This document shows positions 43,680-54,600 of a stretch of DNA of 64,000 bases, in pieces. Below the pieces are notes generated by a model, which was not told where the DNA came from, did no database searches, and saw nothing but the letters and a program-made list of their open reading frames with translations. The stretch is from Chrysomallon squamiferum. Lineage: Eukaryota > Mollusca > Gastropoda > Neomphalida > Peltospiridae. The translations under genes were made by a program, and so were the position numbers. The stretch spans positions 13,898,759 to 13,962,758 of the forward strand of contig CM022678.1 in the NCBI GenBank assembly GCA_012295275.1. Direction: 5' to 3'. Numbering within the stretch: the stretch's first letter is position 1; each line of letters starts with the position of its first letter.

Positions 43680-44612
43680 TAATACCAGATATCAAAATAA
43701 TAATACCATCAGTTGTAGTAATAGTTAAATATTTATTATGATTTATTAGTAGTACTATTGTTGTTGTTACAGTTGCTTAATAATAGTAATAAGCAGCAAT
43801 AAAAATAATAAAACTCGTGGTTGTAAAGTAATAGAAGTAACAGAATTAGTGCTAGAGTAACTAGTAAAATACATGTAGTCGTTGTTTACATAAAATGTTT
43901 ACGACTAGAAATGAATATTTAATATATAAATAATTAAAAGAAAAAAGATAAAAAGGAAGAATATACTAATATTTTAATCAAGATATGTTTATTCTACCAG
44001 GCCCAACAAGTGGCTGCTGTATGAACTGTTGACAATCAGTGTATGTAGATAACAGTAAACGAAAGCAATCGGTCTGGCAAATGTCAGTTTCAGTTCGACA
44101 TATTTATCCAATAGTATCGTTAAAAATAAAATAAAAAGAAGTAATCCAATTAAAATATAATACCCTTAAATTAAAATTTTAATTATGTCTGTCATCGTTT
44201 TTGGTGGGTAAAACCTTTAAGATGATAGTATCATAAAATACAATTTAATAGTTTTAAATTTTCAACGTATATTTAGATTTTATTAGACTATTTTGAGCAT
44301 AGATACGCACCTCTCTCACACCCCATATATAATTATTAATTATTATTATTAATATAAAACAATAATTTGTATAAACTGTCAACCTCTGAGTTCTGCAAAC
44401 TAGCCGGCTAACTAGCTGGTCTTATTGATAGCACTAACCCTGCTTATACATAACTATTTTGCAACTTAATAGGTGTGAGAAACTCGGCTGAAGTTAAGAA
44501 ACACCTGCAAATTGTAAATGACATTGAGGAGTGTTAACCTTCGGACTAGGTTGAATTTAAGACTATATAATTATATTTGGCTAACTGTATTCCACTTTAA
44601 CAGTCATTTGTA

Positions 44613-44658
<46 letters not shown>

Positions 44659-47600
44659 GTTCTTTTTTAATATTTTTTTTAATTTTAATTTTTATTTTAG
44701 GTGCTCTGGCCAGTCCACTCTATCTTAAATTCGGTGCTGGACCTGTCGGTTTTGTTGGAAATCTTCTGTCTACAGCCGGATTAATAGGAAGTTTTTTGTC
44801 TCCTTCATTACCTGTTCTAGTGGCTACAGGTGGTTTTCTTACAGGTAAGCTGGCAAAAAGTGAAAAACTGATTGTCTTTATTTTTTATTTCTTATTATTA
44901 TTCTTATTGTATTTCTTTTTTTTACAGGTAGGTTTTTGCTGTGCATTATTATCTTCCTTAGATGTTTAAGTACTATCTCCCTCTTGGGATAACTTTCAGT
45001 AAAGGAGGTAATAAAAACAAAAGAAAAATCAAATGATTTAGATAAAGGTTCAGTCAAATGAGGAAAATATTCCTATTAAAAACAATTAGAAAAAATTACA
45101 AAATTTGCTATGGTTTAATAGGTCATAATAGAAAAGATCCAAAAATTCAAAAATAGGGTAGGTATTCAGTATTGGATAAAAATAGCCTGATCAGTTTGTG
45201 TGTGGCCGAACAAATTAAGCCACACAGAAACTGAGAAAGCTGAGAAGTGACTGATCATAGAGGAAGAACTTTCCTTCAGTGAAGTATTGAAAGTGCAGTA
45301 AACAATATTGCTGAACTAAAATTAAACCATTCTACAGAAACAATAGTGAAAAATGTCAACACTAGTAAAAAAAACTAAAGAAACATGCATAGATGATAGA
45401 CCCTGATACTGTGATAGAAAGATTGCTGGTTTAAGGGGAGTAATTGCAAGACGACATATTTCAACAATGAAAAAAGACAAACAGAAGCTGAAACAAATGG
45501 ATCAAGTTGATGAATCAACATCTGATATTGAATTGGTCAGTTATGAAACTGCTTTGCTTTAAACAACTACAAAAAAAATAAAAAATAAAATAAAACTCAA
45601 CAAAGACAATCATTTATGTCACTGGGTTCAACCAACAGTTGAGGGTGCTGTGGTGATTGTTCCCATGGAGCTAGATACATCATGCAGGTATGCGGTAAAT
45701 TCATATTTTGGTTACCTCAGCCCATTGCTATTAATACATAGACATACCACTGCTTTTATTAGTCACAAATAAAACAGATAAAAATGTGAAAAATTAAATG
45801 TATATTTTTTATTTGTACATTTATAAACCATTTATAATATATTTAATAAAGTTTTATGTAATCAAACCTGACTGAGGTTTATACATGTATATATATGTCT
45901 ATATCTCTCTATCTCTCCATCTATCTCTCTATCAATCTATTTATCTATCTATCTATAAACGTGTGTATATATATATATATATATATAGATAGATAGATAG
46001 GTAAGTAGGTAGATAGATATATACACACACATACATACATATTCACTCACTCTTGGGTGTTTTTATGGTTTCTGCCAGATCAACAATTTTATTGCTATTT
46101 TTGAATGTCTATTGGTTTGGTAGATATGCTCTATTTCAATCTGTACATGGTGGTATGCAGCCTAGGTGAAGTGGAACACACACCTTTGGTTTCTCTGTCT
46201 GAATTTCTGTTTTCACTGCCTTCCATGTATCCACGTAGCTTATTCACAGCAACATACTGAACTTAAGACAAAAGTGATACAATATGTCCAGGACACTATG
46301 AAACACAAATGTAATCACACTTGCAACAGTTGGACGTTATGCAGATTGCAAGTTGGTATCTGTTTTTTGCAGTCAATGTGTTTCACAAATACATGAATGA
46401 TTTTCTTATAATCTTTAAGGTGGCATCCATATAATAATGTTTTTGCCTTTGCTAAGAGCTGGCAAAGATGATATAATCATGTATTGTTAAGAATGCTGTC
46501 TTTTCACAGAATGTTTTGTGGAATGTGTTTATAATTTAGGGTAAAATCTTTTGATATCAGTTTCTGGCAACGTAGTTGATTTGTTCATGTGCAAGACAAC
46601 ATTCAGTGTTTGGCAAAATAATTTTGTACCAGGTCTTGGTTAATAGGTTAAAGGGGTTATTTCAGGCCTCTTCTTTTCACTGATTATGGAGGCAGCATAT
46701 GGGTGTAGATGTTTATGCAGACTTAATATAATCTGTCCAAAAAACCTGGAGAATGGTACCAAGACACTGCGTAGTCCTACTACAATATCTTTTCTCTGGT
46801 ATGAAAAACAATAATTGTGAAAATGAAGGAAGTTTTTTGGTGACTAAAGTTGATAACCATATGGAGGATTTGGTCAAGTCAAGTGAAGAATGTCAGCAGA
46901 TTCATAAAATGGGACAGCACCATTGCCTCTATGGTCTCTTTCTGAGGCTTGTTGGCAAAGGTTGCACATTGATTTTGGAGAACCTTTTCAAAACTTCATG
47001 TTGTTGGTTCATTCTAATTGGCCAAAAATGTTTGTTATAAACTCTACTACTGCAGAAAAACCACAGTGCTATTACCCAGTTTCTAGTGATTAGAAACCTC
47101 CAAATCATCTTGACTTGTGAAGTTTTAATTGTTTTATTATAATGTTTATTAGATTTTAAGTAAATGCAATTTTTGAACATTCATTTCATGCTGACTGACT
47201 TTTATAAGTTAGTTTTTTGTTGTTTTGTTATTGTCTTTTCTAGTGTATGTGTATAAACTATTGCACACCTTCATATTTAAGCAGGGAGGAGATATTATAT
47301 ATTATCTCCCTCTTAGGATAACTCTTCAGTAAACAATGTATTAAAAAGTTAAGATATATCAAATGATTTAGTTCAAAGTTTAATTAAACAGAACCAATGG
47401 TTTCCTTGTAGGTAAATCCTCACAATGTCAGATGTTCTATTTTTAGTGGCATTTTGCAGTTTTGTTAAAAATAACTAAATAAAACTATCCATAAAACTAA
47501 ACAAAATGTATATAGGCATTTTGTTTAAATGACCAAGACAAACTTTAACTAGAAATACCGTATATACTTGTGTATAAGTCAAATTTTTCGGAGACTATAT

Positions 47601-49764
47601 TAAGGTAATATTTTGGGGGTCGACTTATACATAGGTAATGCTTTTGTAGCTGTTGCTGAAGAGTCGCCATTTTGACTATTTTTTGCTACGGGATGCATCT
47701 AAAATAATCGCGGTCTTTCAGCTTTTCAAAAATATAATTTTATCCTTATAAAAAATTTTGAAAAATTAAATAATAAAACCAAATATGAATGTAAAACATG
47801 ATATTCTTCCGTTTAATGACATAAAAATACATTTTAAAGCGAGAAAACCGTCAGTACGGCGTTATGCCTTACGGCATCTTGCAATGATCTAGGAATGCAG
47901 ACTTCTCTGCCAAATTGCACTAAATATCGGTCCTAATTTCATAAACAAAACTCACTTGTGTAATTGAAAGAATTTGGTGAAATAATATTGCAATCGTCAT
48001 TAATATCCACTACTGACAAATCGACTAAATATAACGGTAAGTTAGGTCTCCATGTTAGACCTATTACATTAAAGAGATACTATTTATGATACATTTAGGC
48101 TATAGCTCGTGTAATACATGCATTTACGTTATTATGGTATGTTCGTGCAAGTTACAGCTCGTGCAAGTTATGTTACAGTAGGCGTACAATGTAGGCCTTC
48201 ATGGCACTGTCACACTGGTCTAAAAATAGTGACAGTGACTGGAATCTACAGTCGACTTATACACAAGTAATACCTAAAATGATTCAATTTTTGGTCTTAA
48301 AATACACATCGACTTATACATAAAGTTGCCTTGTACACAAGTATATATGGTAAATAAATGTGTGTGTAACACAATCACATGGAAGTACTAAAAATATTTT
48401 ATTTTTTATAATTTCAGGTTGTGGTCTTTGCAGCCAATATGTGTTGAGTTTCTCGTTAGTTGGCGCTGCAATAAAAGACACAAAATGGAGAGATTTTGCT
48501 CTCACATTGTTAGCTAGTTCAGCTGGGATAGGATTTTCTCTTTTTCCTGTCATGACTGCTTATCTATTGGATTTGTTTGGTTGGCGAGGTGCCATGTTAC
48601 TTTTAGGGGGCATAACACTACACTGTTGCCCAATTTTTCTCTTGATAGCCATGATTTCACAAGATTTGATACAGAGATATCCACCACATGAAACTAATAC
48701 AGATAAGAAATCTCACTGGAATTTCTCTCTCCTGAAAGAATTTGGATTTCTTGTAATTGCTTTTAGTGTGTTTCTAATAATGGCCTTAATACCGACAGTA
48801 AATTTTTTCTTAGTAGATATTGCTAAATCAAAAGGTTTTGATGTAAACACAGGTGCCTTTTTCTTAACTCTTGCAGGAATAACAGGTTTTGTTGGTCGAC
48901 TTGCCAGTGTAGGAATTGCAGCACTAATAAAGGGATCTAAAATTGTTATTATTGGATTTTTATTTCTCACTACAGGATTGTGTATGTTAGTTATGACATT
49001 TGCTATGACTTACAAATGGATGGTAGTGGCTATTTCACTTTACAACATACCTTTTGCAGCAGAATCAGTTTTATTTCCATCTGTCGTATACAAAGTGGCA
49101 GGAATTCATCGGTTTTCATCTGCAATGGGTTACACAGGCCTGATAGGTGGTATCGCAGCATGGATCAGTGGCCCTGTCGGAGGTAAATATTCTGTCTGTA
49201 AAACTGTAATTAATAGTGTTTACTTAAATATTTCAGTGAAATCAGAATGATGGTTTTGATCTTTATATGAAGTAGTTAACTAATTCAAGTGCCATTTTAA
49301 TTCAAGTAGTATTTTGTTTGTCGACTTCTCATACAGAATCTTCAAAATTATGAATGAAGTCATCCATTTAAATGTATTTATTACAAATTAACATTTTCAA
49401 GTTATGTTCTAACATATTTCTGAATCAAATCTTTACAAGAACCTTTCCATAAAATGGACAGTACCTTCCTCAATATATGTCCCTTTACATAGATCTATTA
49501 GCATTTCTAATATTCATCTGTATCATTTCTTAAATGTATTGTATTACTGAGAAAAGTGACAGATTAATATATATAACAAATAAATAAATGTTTATTTTAG
49601 GAGCAATTAAAGATCTGACTGGATCATATGATGGTGTTGTGTATTTGGCTGTTTCTGGATGTATGGCTTGTGCCTTTTGTTTCTTTATTTTAAATGTACA
49701 TCTTCAACAAAATGAGAATGATGATCCTGCTATTGAAAATGAAACTGTTTCTACTTACTTATAG
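41337..49764 (+). CDS. Monocarboxylate transporter-like protein (SLC16 family), five exons
   Basis: Major-facilitator-superfamily carrier of the SLC16 type, expected in the plasma membrane moving lactate-like or other small organic acids; the substrate cannot be read from sequence. Exons: 41337-41548, 43425-43621, 44701-44844, 48418-49182, 49601-49764 (stop TAG). The joined 1482 nt encode 493 aa, usual for the family, with all phases matching. A polar N-terminal stretch of about 70 aa precedes TM1 (IMALGVIFLPVRATFG). Exon 4 starts the second half of the first bundle: SQYVLSFSLVGAAIKDTKWRDFALT is too long to quote whole, but its Y...KWR.FA.TLLASSAGIG pattern resembles the family TM4-TM5 signature. 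A polar loop after QRYPPHETN is followed by six more helices. The classic TM1 motif is degenerate, so this is a divergent member. ATG context is good (A at -3, G at +4). An AATAAA lies at 49777, 13 nt after the stop. Confidence 0.87.
42101..42872. repeat. Fold-back repeat with TGACCTTGAC-type arms in intron 1 of the SLC16-like gene
   Basis: The left arm (about 42101-42222: TTGTAGGGGTTTTAAACATG, ACCTGGAACGTAGTAG, AAGAAGGTCAAGGTAAAGG) is matched in inverted orientation by the right arm (about 42744-42872: GACCTTCTTACATGACC, TGTTCCAGGTATATCTG, AACCCTACAATAC). The spacer is about 520 bp. On the - strand the spacer includes a short protein-like frame (VVVGVSPDAPIPKQFEKLKD, near 42380-42470) that I could not identify. 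Confidence 0.55.
44608..44660. repeat. (ATT)n microsatellite in intron 2 of the SLC16-like gene
   Basis: About 17 ATT units, ending 40 bp before the exon that starts at 44701. Confidence 0.95.
44963..45060. repeat. Diverged direct repeat, copy 1 (partner at 47293-47390)
   Basis: Shared order TATCTCCCTCTTGGGATAAC, TTCAGTAAA, ATCAAATGATTTAG and a following A-rich stretch, also seen about 2.3 kb downstream in the same intron and orientation. Confidence 0.6.
45895..46075. repeat. ATCT/TA/CATA compound simple repeats in intron 3 of the SLC16-like gene
   Basis: Runs of ATCT, TA, GATA and CATA tetranucleotides around 45900-46045. Confidence 0.9.
47293..47390. repeat. Diverged direct repeat, copy 2 (partner at 44963-45060)
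   Basis: TATCTCCCTCTTAGGATAAC, CTTCAGTAAA and ATCAAATGATTTAG in the same order as copy 1. The 2.3 kb between could be a decayed retroelement or a duplicated unit. Confidence 0.6.
47557..48351. mobile_element. Non-coding TIR element in intron 3 of the SLC16-like gene
   Basis: The left end reads ACCGTATATACTTGTGTATAAGTC, with the key part TATACTTGTGTATAAG. The right end is ACACAAGTATATATGGT on the + strand, its inverted partner. Sub-terminal GTCGACTTATACATAGG (near 47620) and GTCGACTTATACACAAGT (near 48253) add further inverted and direct copies. Flanks share AAAT on both sides, or TA if the ends are drawn 1-2 bp inward. No open reading frame is present. Confidence 0.6.
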
Positions 49765-52444
49765 TAAATAACCAAAAATAAATGAAACATATTTTACTGG
49801 ACAGTTGTTTGTTTATCTGTGGAAAATTCTCCACCAAGTATTGCATCAGTACATATAATTATCACAATATAAAGAATGTATATATATATTAATGCTTTCA
49901 CTCAAACAATAAAATGAAATTTCGTTGTGTGAATATAATACTTGTAAACATGTACAACATATACAGACACACAGACATGTTAAAATGCCAACCTACCACT
50001 TTTTTAATATATACATAAAACACAAAAAGCAACATACACATAGCTCAAAGAATGAAAATGATTATATTACTTTATATAGTTTATGCACATGAATATGGTC
50101 ACTACAAATAATGAGAGAGGAAACAGTTTCTGCGATAATCTTATTGGATCAGTAGAGAGGATCCTTTTCTGATTATTTTATCAGAGGAAACAATATATTA
50201 CAGTCACAAGACACTGGCTGAACTGGATAATATTTGAAACCAAGTACCAGAAAACTGTTATCCTGCAATATTTATTTATTTAATTTTAACATCAGTAATA
50301 GTAGTAATAATAATAATAATAAAAAGAAATAGTAATAAGTAAATAAATGTTGAATGATGTATCTATATACTTAACTGTAGTACAAACTGTTAAAGATTAA
50401 TAACAAATTAAATTGTCAAAATACTCCACTCCAGTTAGGCTGGACATGGAGTCATAGCAGGAAGTCAAGTTCAAATAATTATTTAGTAACAAGACAGTGA
50501 CTGGAGGTGCCCTTTCATGGTTATGTTGTTTTACACATATTGATTCTGGGGATTGAAATTGTGGGGACAATATCAAATACTGAATTATTAATGGTACCAA
50601 ATTTCATACTGATGAAATCAAATATGTTTGTCATTAGTTATCTTCAAGTGATTGAAATATATACAATTTATTTTATTTCTGAGACAGTAATGGTATATTG
50701 GGTCCATTGTTGACATATTCATGATAGTGCCAATCAAAGAATTAGAAAGACATCTGTTTCTGTTTTATACTTAGCCTAGACATCCTGTGCCACCTGATGG
50801 AGGTCATTAATTTGATCTTCTTTTTAGGGGCTTTTGTTCCAGCAGTGTAAAATGCAATATTAATTTTTGTGGGGTTTCTGATTAGTACTGCATGAATTAT
50901 GATCATTTGTGTAACATAAGAGCAGAATTTTTTTTTTTTTTTTGAAAAACTCACTAAATTGCCCTCATAAAACATACTTTAGAGTGATATTTGACAAAAC
51001 AACACTTCTAAGAACATTCTGAATAGTTCAAATTGACCTTTTTATATTTAAATGTTTAATTTAGCTTAAAAACAAGTATCACAATGTTATTTAATATATA
51101 TATATATATATTCTCCTTTTTTGGAAATGTAATAAAATGAAATCACTGCATTCTCTTTTTGAAAGCTTCAGATTGCATCATAGTTTGTCTGAAAATGTAG
51201 CTACATGTGTAAAACACATTATTTTGTAACTGAATAATTAACTTGATCCATTTATTGTGTTAATGAGTTGCCTTAATTTCCCCACATTCTGTGAATTCTC
51301 ACCTGGAACTATTTGATAGCTTCTTATTTCTGGAAATGACTTGGCCATAGTACTTAATCAACAAATATGCAAATAGGAAGGAGGCCTTTTATGGGTTATG
51401 GTAAGAAATGATATAATTATGTTGCATTCCCTTCATGTAAATAATTTCATACAACAATGAAAAGAAATAATAATTAAAATTTTATAATAGATTAAAATAA
51501 TCAACATCAACAATCCTAATAAGAACTAAAATGAAATTAAATTAAAACTGTGCAAACAAATTCAAAACTTAAATTAAAAACAGTCCAAACAATAAATGGA
51601 ATTAAATAAGTAACAAAGTGTGTATAAAAATTAAAAAATAAAAATAAAAATTATGTAAACAAAGATTAATAATTTATTTGTCTAGGTTTCAATGATTATT
51701 TGAGTATACCAAAGTTCATCATCTGCCTTTGTGTTATAAATGTAAGTTAGTATTTAATAACAGAATTATTAAATAATAGGTACAAAATATAACAGAAAAT
51801 TCTTTAATTTTGAACATTCTTTAAAAGGCCCTTGTCACAGCAGTTTCATTTTGATATTAGTAGATAATGTCATTTCTATGTGACCATAACTTGACAGCTG
51901 ATGGTTATACTGATATTGCTTTGAAGTGCTCTGTAAATGTGCAATGTAGTTTATATCCATTAATAAACTTCTCATAAACAGATGAATCAGATTTTATGAA
52001 TATTTTCAGATAGATTGTCTGGACTCCATTCTTAATAGGTGACAACTGATTCAGTTTACATGCATACAGCTGAAGGTAATTCCATTTTAATTATTATATA
52101 TGTATATATATATATAATTTTTTTAAATAATAATTGCATTACCTAGCAGTATGAAGAAACAGGAAAATATATTTATAATTGTTTGATGTGCCTAATTACT
52201 GATCCAGTTGCCTAAGACAACTAATAACTAATGACAATGACAGGATTAATCATCATAGTGTTAATAGTAGCTAACGCTAGTGGCAGTGGTAGCAATAGTA
52301 GTATAAATATTACATTTTAATATTATTTAAAAAATTTATTATTATTTGTTAATTCATTGATTTATTTATTTTCAGCAATAAGGAAATTAAATAATTAAAC
52401 ATTCTATTATAAATGACAGAGAAAACTAAAATAAACAGACACCA
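49765..52444. other. Spacer between the SLC16-like gene and the GPCR; no gene seen
   Basis: AT-rich single-copy-looking DNA with short A/T runs. No open frame with domain-like features on either strand. Confidence 0.55.
49777..49782 (+). terminator. Candidate poly-A signal of the SLC16-like gene
   Basis: AATAAA 13 nt after the TAG. It implies a very short 3' UTR; another AATAAA occurs near 49907. Confidence 0.45.
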
Positions 52445-53569
52445 ATGAATGAGTTTGATGATTTCACTAATGGCTTAGGATTGGTGGCTGGTCTGGATAA
52501 CTTAACCAACTGTACTTCTTATACCACTCATCCTGATGCAGTAATGATTTGGAAAACATTCCCACCAGTTTTACTTGCTTGTGGAACCTTTGGAAGTGTG
52601 CTGTCTCTCATAGTTCTTACACAGAAATCAATGAGGCAATCACCTATGACATCATATCTAGTTCTCCTTGCTGTCATGGATATTCTTGTTTTATATACAG
52701 GCTTACTTAGACATTGGATAAAATATTATTTTGATTTTGAAATTCGTTCTTTGCATATCATTATCTGTAAAATACATCCATGGGTTGTATATGTAACATT
52801 AGACATGTCTGCCTGGCTGCTGGTCTGTATGACACTGGAAAGATTTGTCTCTGTTTGGAAACCATATAAAGTAAAAACAATATGTACATCTAAAACAACA
52901 CATTTAAGTATAGGTGTTCTTGTTTTTGTTCTGATAGGAATAAACTCACATTTTCTTTATGGAAAGGAAATCATAGAGAGTGTCAGGGAAAACATTACAA
53001 TCATTAAATGTACACAAAATGATAACATATACAAACATTTTCTATTCAACATATTTCCATGGGTTGATTTGTGTACTTTTTGTTTAATTCCTTTCACATT
53101 ACAAATAGTTGGAAATAGCATCATAATTGGGATAATTGTAATAAATGCTCGGAGGATGGCAGTTTGTCTCCAAAACGAGCCTGAGAAAAACACCAGGCGA
53201 CGCCAAGTTTCATCCATGACCATCATGCTTTTGACACTGAACTGTGTGTTTCTGTTGTGTACATCACCGGTTTCTGTATACCTAATATTTAGAGGTTATT
53301 GGAAAATACAAAATATTAATTACCAGTCGAGATCAAATGACTTGATCTGGGTATACACTACTTGTTTAATGTATTTTAACAATTCATTCAATTTTGTGTT
53401 TTACTGTCTCAGTGGACGACGATTTCGGGCAGAACTCAAAAATGTTTTCAAGGGAATCCTGAAAGGTTTGCAAAGATCAGACACATTAACTTTATCCATT
53501 GTACAGAGCAGCTTTCCATTGGAAGTTGTTGATATAAATACAAATGCCATTTTCACTACTCATTTTTGA
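52445..53569 (+). CDS. Class A (rhodopsin-like) G-protein-coupled receptor, probable peptide-type orphan
   Basis: Seven-helix receptor of 374 aa in one exon. The N-terminus carries glycosylation sites N19-L-T and N22-C-T. TM1 runs about 38-58 with GTFGS where most family members have GN. TM2 keeps LAVMD (D79). The conserved extracellular Cys before TM3 is C108. The TM3 end is ERF (132-134) in place of DRY. A basic third loop (RRRQVSSMT) precedes TM6, where the usual CWxP is CTSP. TM7 reads NSFNFVFY in place of NPxxY, followed by an RRFR helix-8 start. The overall pattern (SMRQSPMTSYLVLLAVMD, ERFVSVWKPYK) resembles the expanded FMRFamide-receptor-like, GPR139-like and TRH-receptor-like orphans of invertebrates, but the ligand is unknown. 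An AATAAA signal at 53570-53575 abuts the stop, so a later signal near 53692 may be used. It is the only gene seen between 49.8 and 61.0 kb. Confidence 0.85.
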   Translation: MNEFDDFTNGLGLVAGLDNLTNCTSYTTHPDAVMIWKTFPPVLLACGTFGSVLSLIVLTQKSMRQSPMTSYLVLLAVMDILVLYTGLLRHWIKYYFDFEIRSLHIIICKIHPWVVYVTLDMSAWLLVCMTLERFVSVWKPYKVKTICTSKTTHLSIGVLVFVLIGINSHFLYGKEIIESVRENITIIKCTQNDNIYKHFLFNIFPWVDLCTFCLIPFTLQIVGNSIIIGIIVINARRMAVCLQNEPEKNTRRRQVSSMTIMLLTLNCVFLLCTSPVSVYLIFRGYWKIQNINYQSRSNDLIWVYTTCLMYFNNSFNFVFYCLSGRRFRAELKNVFKGILKGLQRSDTLTLSIVQSSFPLEVVDINTNAIFTTHF

Positions 53570-54054
53570 AATAAAAGCACTGGGAGGCAAACCAATTCTA
53601 GTTATAATTTATTAATTTTGACAGAAAGATCATTCTTACTGAGTAAACAACATGAATGGCTTTATAGTTCCTTCATTTTATAATGACTCTGAATAAAAAG
53701 AAAAGCTATTACTGAATAACTGTGTCCAGATCAGCATGTACACATAATAACTAACCAATCAAATCTATGTCATAACACAAAACATGAACCAGAATGAAAC
53801 AACCATGTTCTAAAACATTCATGTTTTTGAAGATGCCTGGTAATGTCCGCATTTTTTAACTCTGGTACATAGTGGATGCTCAGACAAAAGTAACAGATCT
53901 CAAAGTTTGACATATGAAATTTGCAGAATATAGACCAAATCCCATGGATACAAGATATTTGAGTAAAAGTTCTGAGGCATTATGCATATATACTTATCAT
54001 ATGATTGTGATCCTAAACAATCCCATTTTAATTCAAGTAATTGTAACTAACTTA

Positions 54055-54600
54055 TCTGAGCATTACCCTATCCATAACCCTAACCTCAGTCATAAATGCT
54101 AATGCCAACCACATCCACTATCCTAACCATATACCCTAAACCTAATTTTATCTTAAGTGCTAATTGCAGTGGTAACCCTACCCTAATCCTATGTTTAATA
54201 ATAACTCTGATGCTAACCATATCTGTAATGTTAATTCGAACTGAAACACTAATTGTAATTTTAACCTTAACTGTAATCATAAACATAAATATAACACCAG
54301 CCAGTGACTTATTTTTAGCATTATGATAGAATTATCATTCATAAAATTATCATAACATTCATAAAATTATCAAAGTTTTATATGAAAAGTCTGTTGAGAT
54401 TATTTGATATTTAAATATATACCTACCTTTGATGTAACCATAACCATAATCTAACCCTAATCGTAACTGCTGACCCCAAAGCTTACCCTATGCTGATACT
54501 AACCCTTACTCTTACCGTAATTCAAACAACAGTACTGACGGTAACCTCAATTCTAATTGTACTAACTGTAATTGTAATCCAATCCTAACCCTAACATTAA
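54055..54600. repeat. Degenerate CCCTAA-like tract, block 1
   Basis: Dense CTAACC, CCTAAC and ATAACC variants (for example AACCCTACCCTAATCCTA and CCTAACCCTAACAT), interrupted by plain sequence near 54300-54430. Resembles a decayed interstitial (TTAGGG)n array. Confidence 0.65.

Noticed and set aside
45360-45700. Possible gag or protease remnant (VIVPMELDTSCR)
   Set aside because: Resemblance to retroelement protease is too short and the frame is interrupted; kept only as a remark in the direct-repeat finding.
46753-47040. 95-aa frame in SLC16-like intron 3
   Set aside because: No recognisable domain and surrounded by repeat sequence; likely chance.
54086-54326. Open frames on both strands in the CCCTAA-like block
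   Set aside because: Produced by the repeat words; no gene features.
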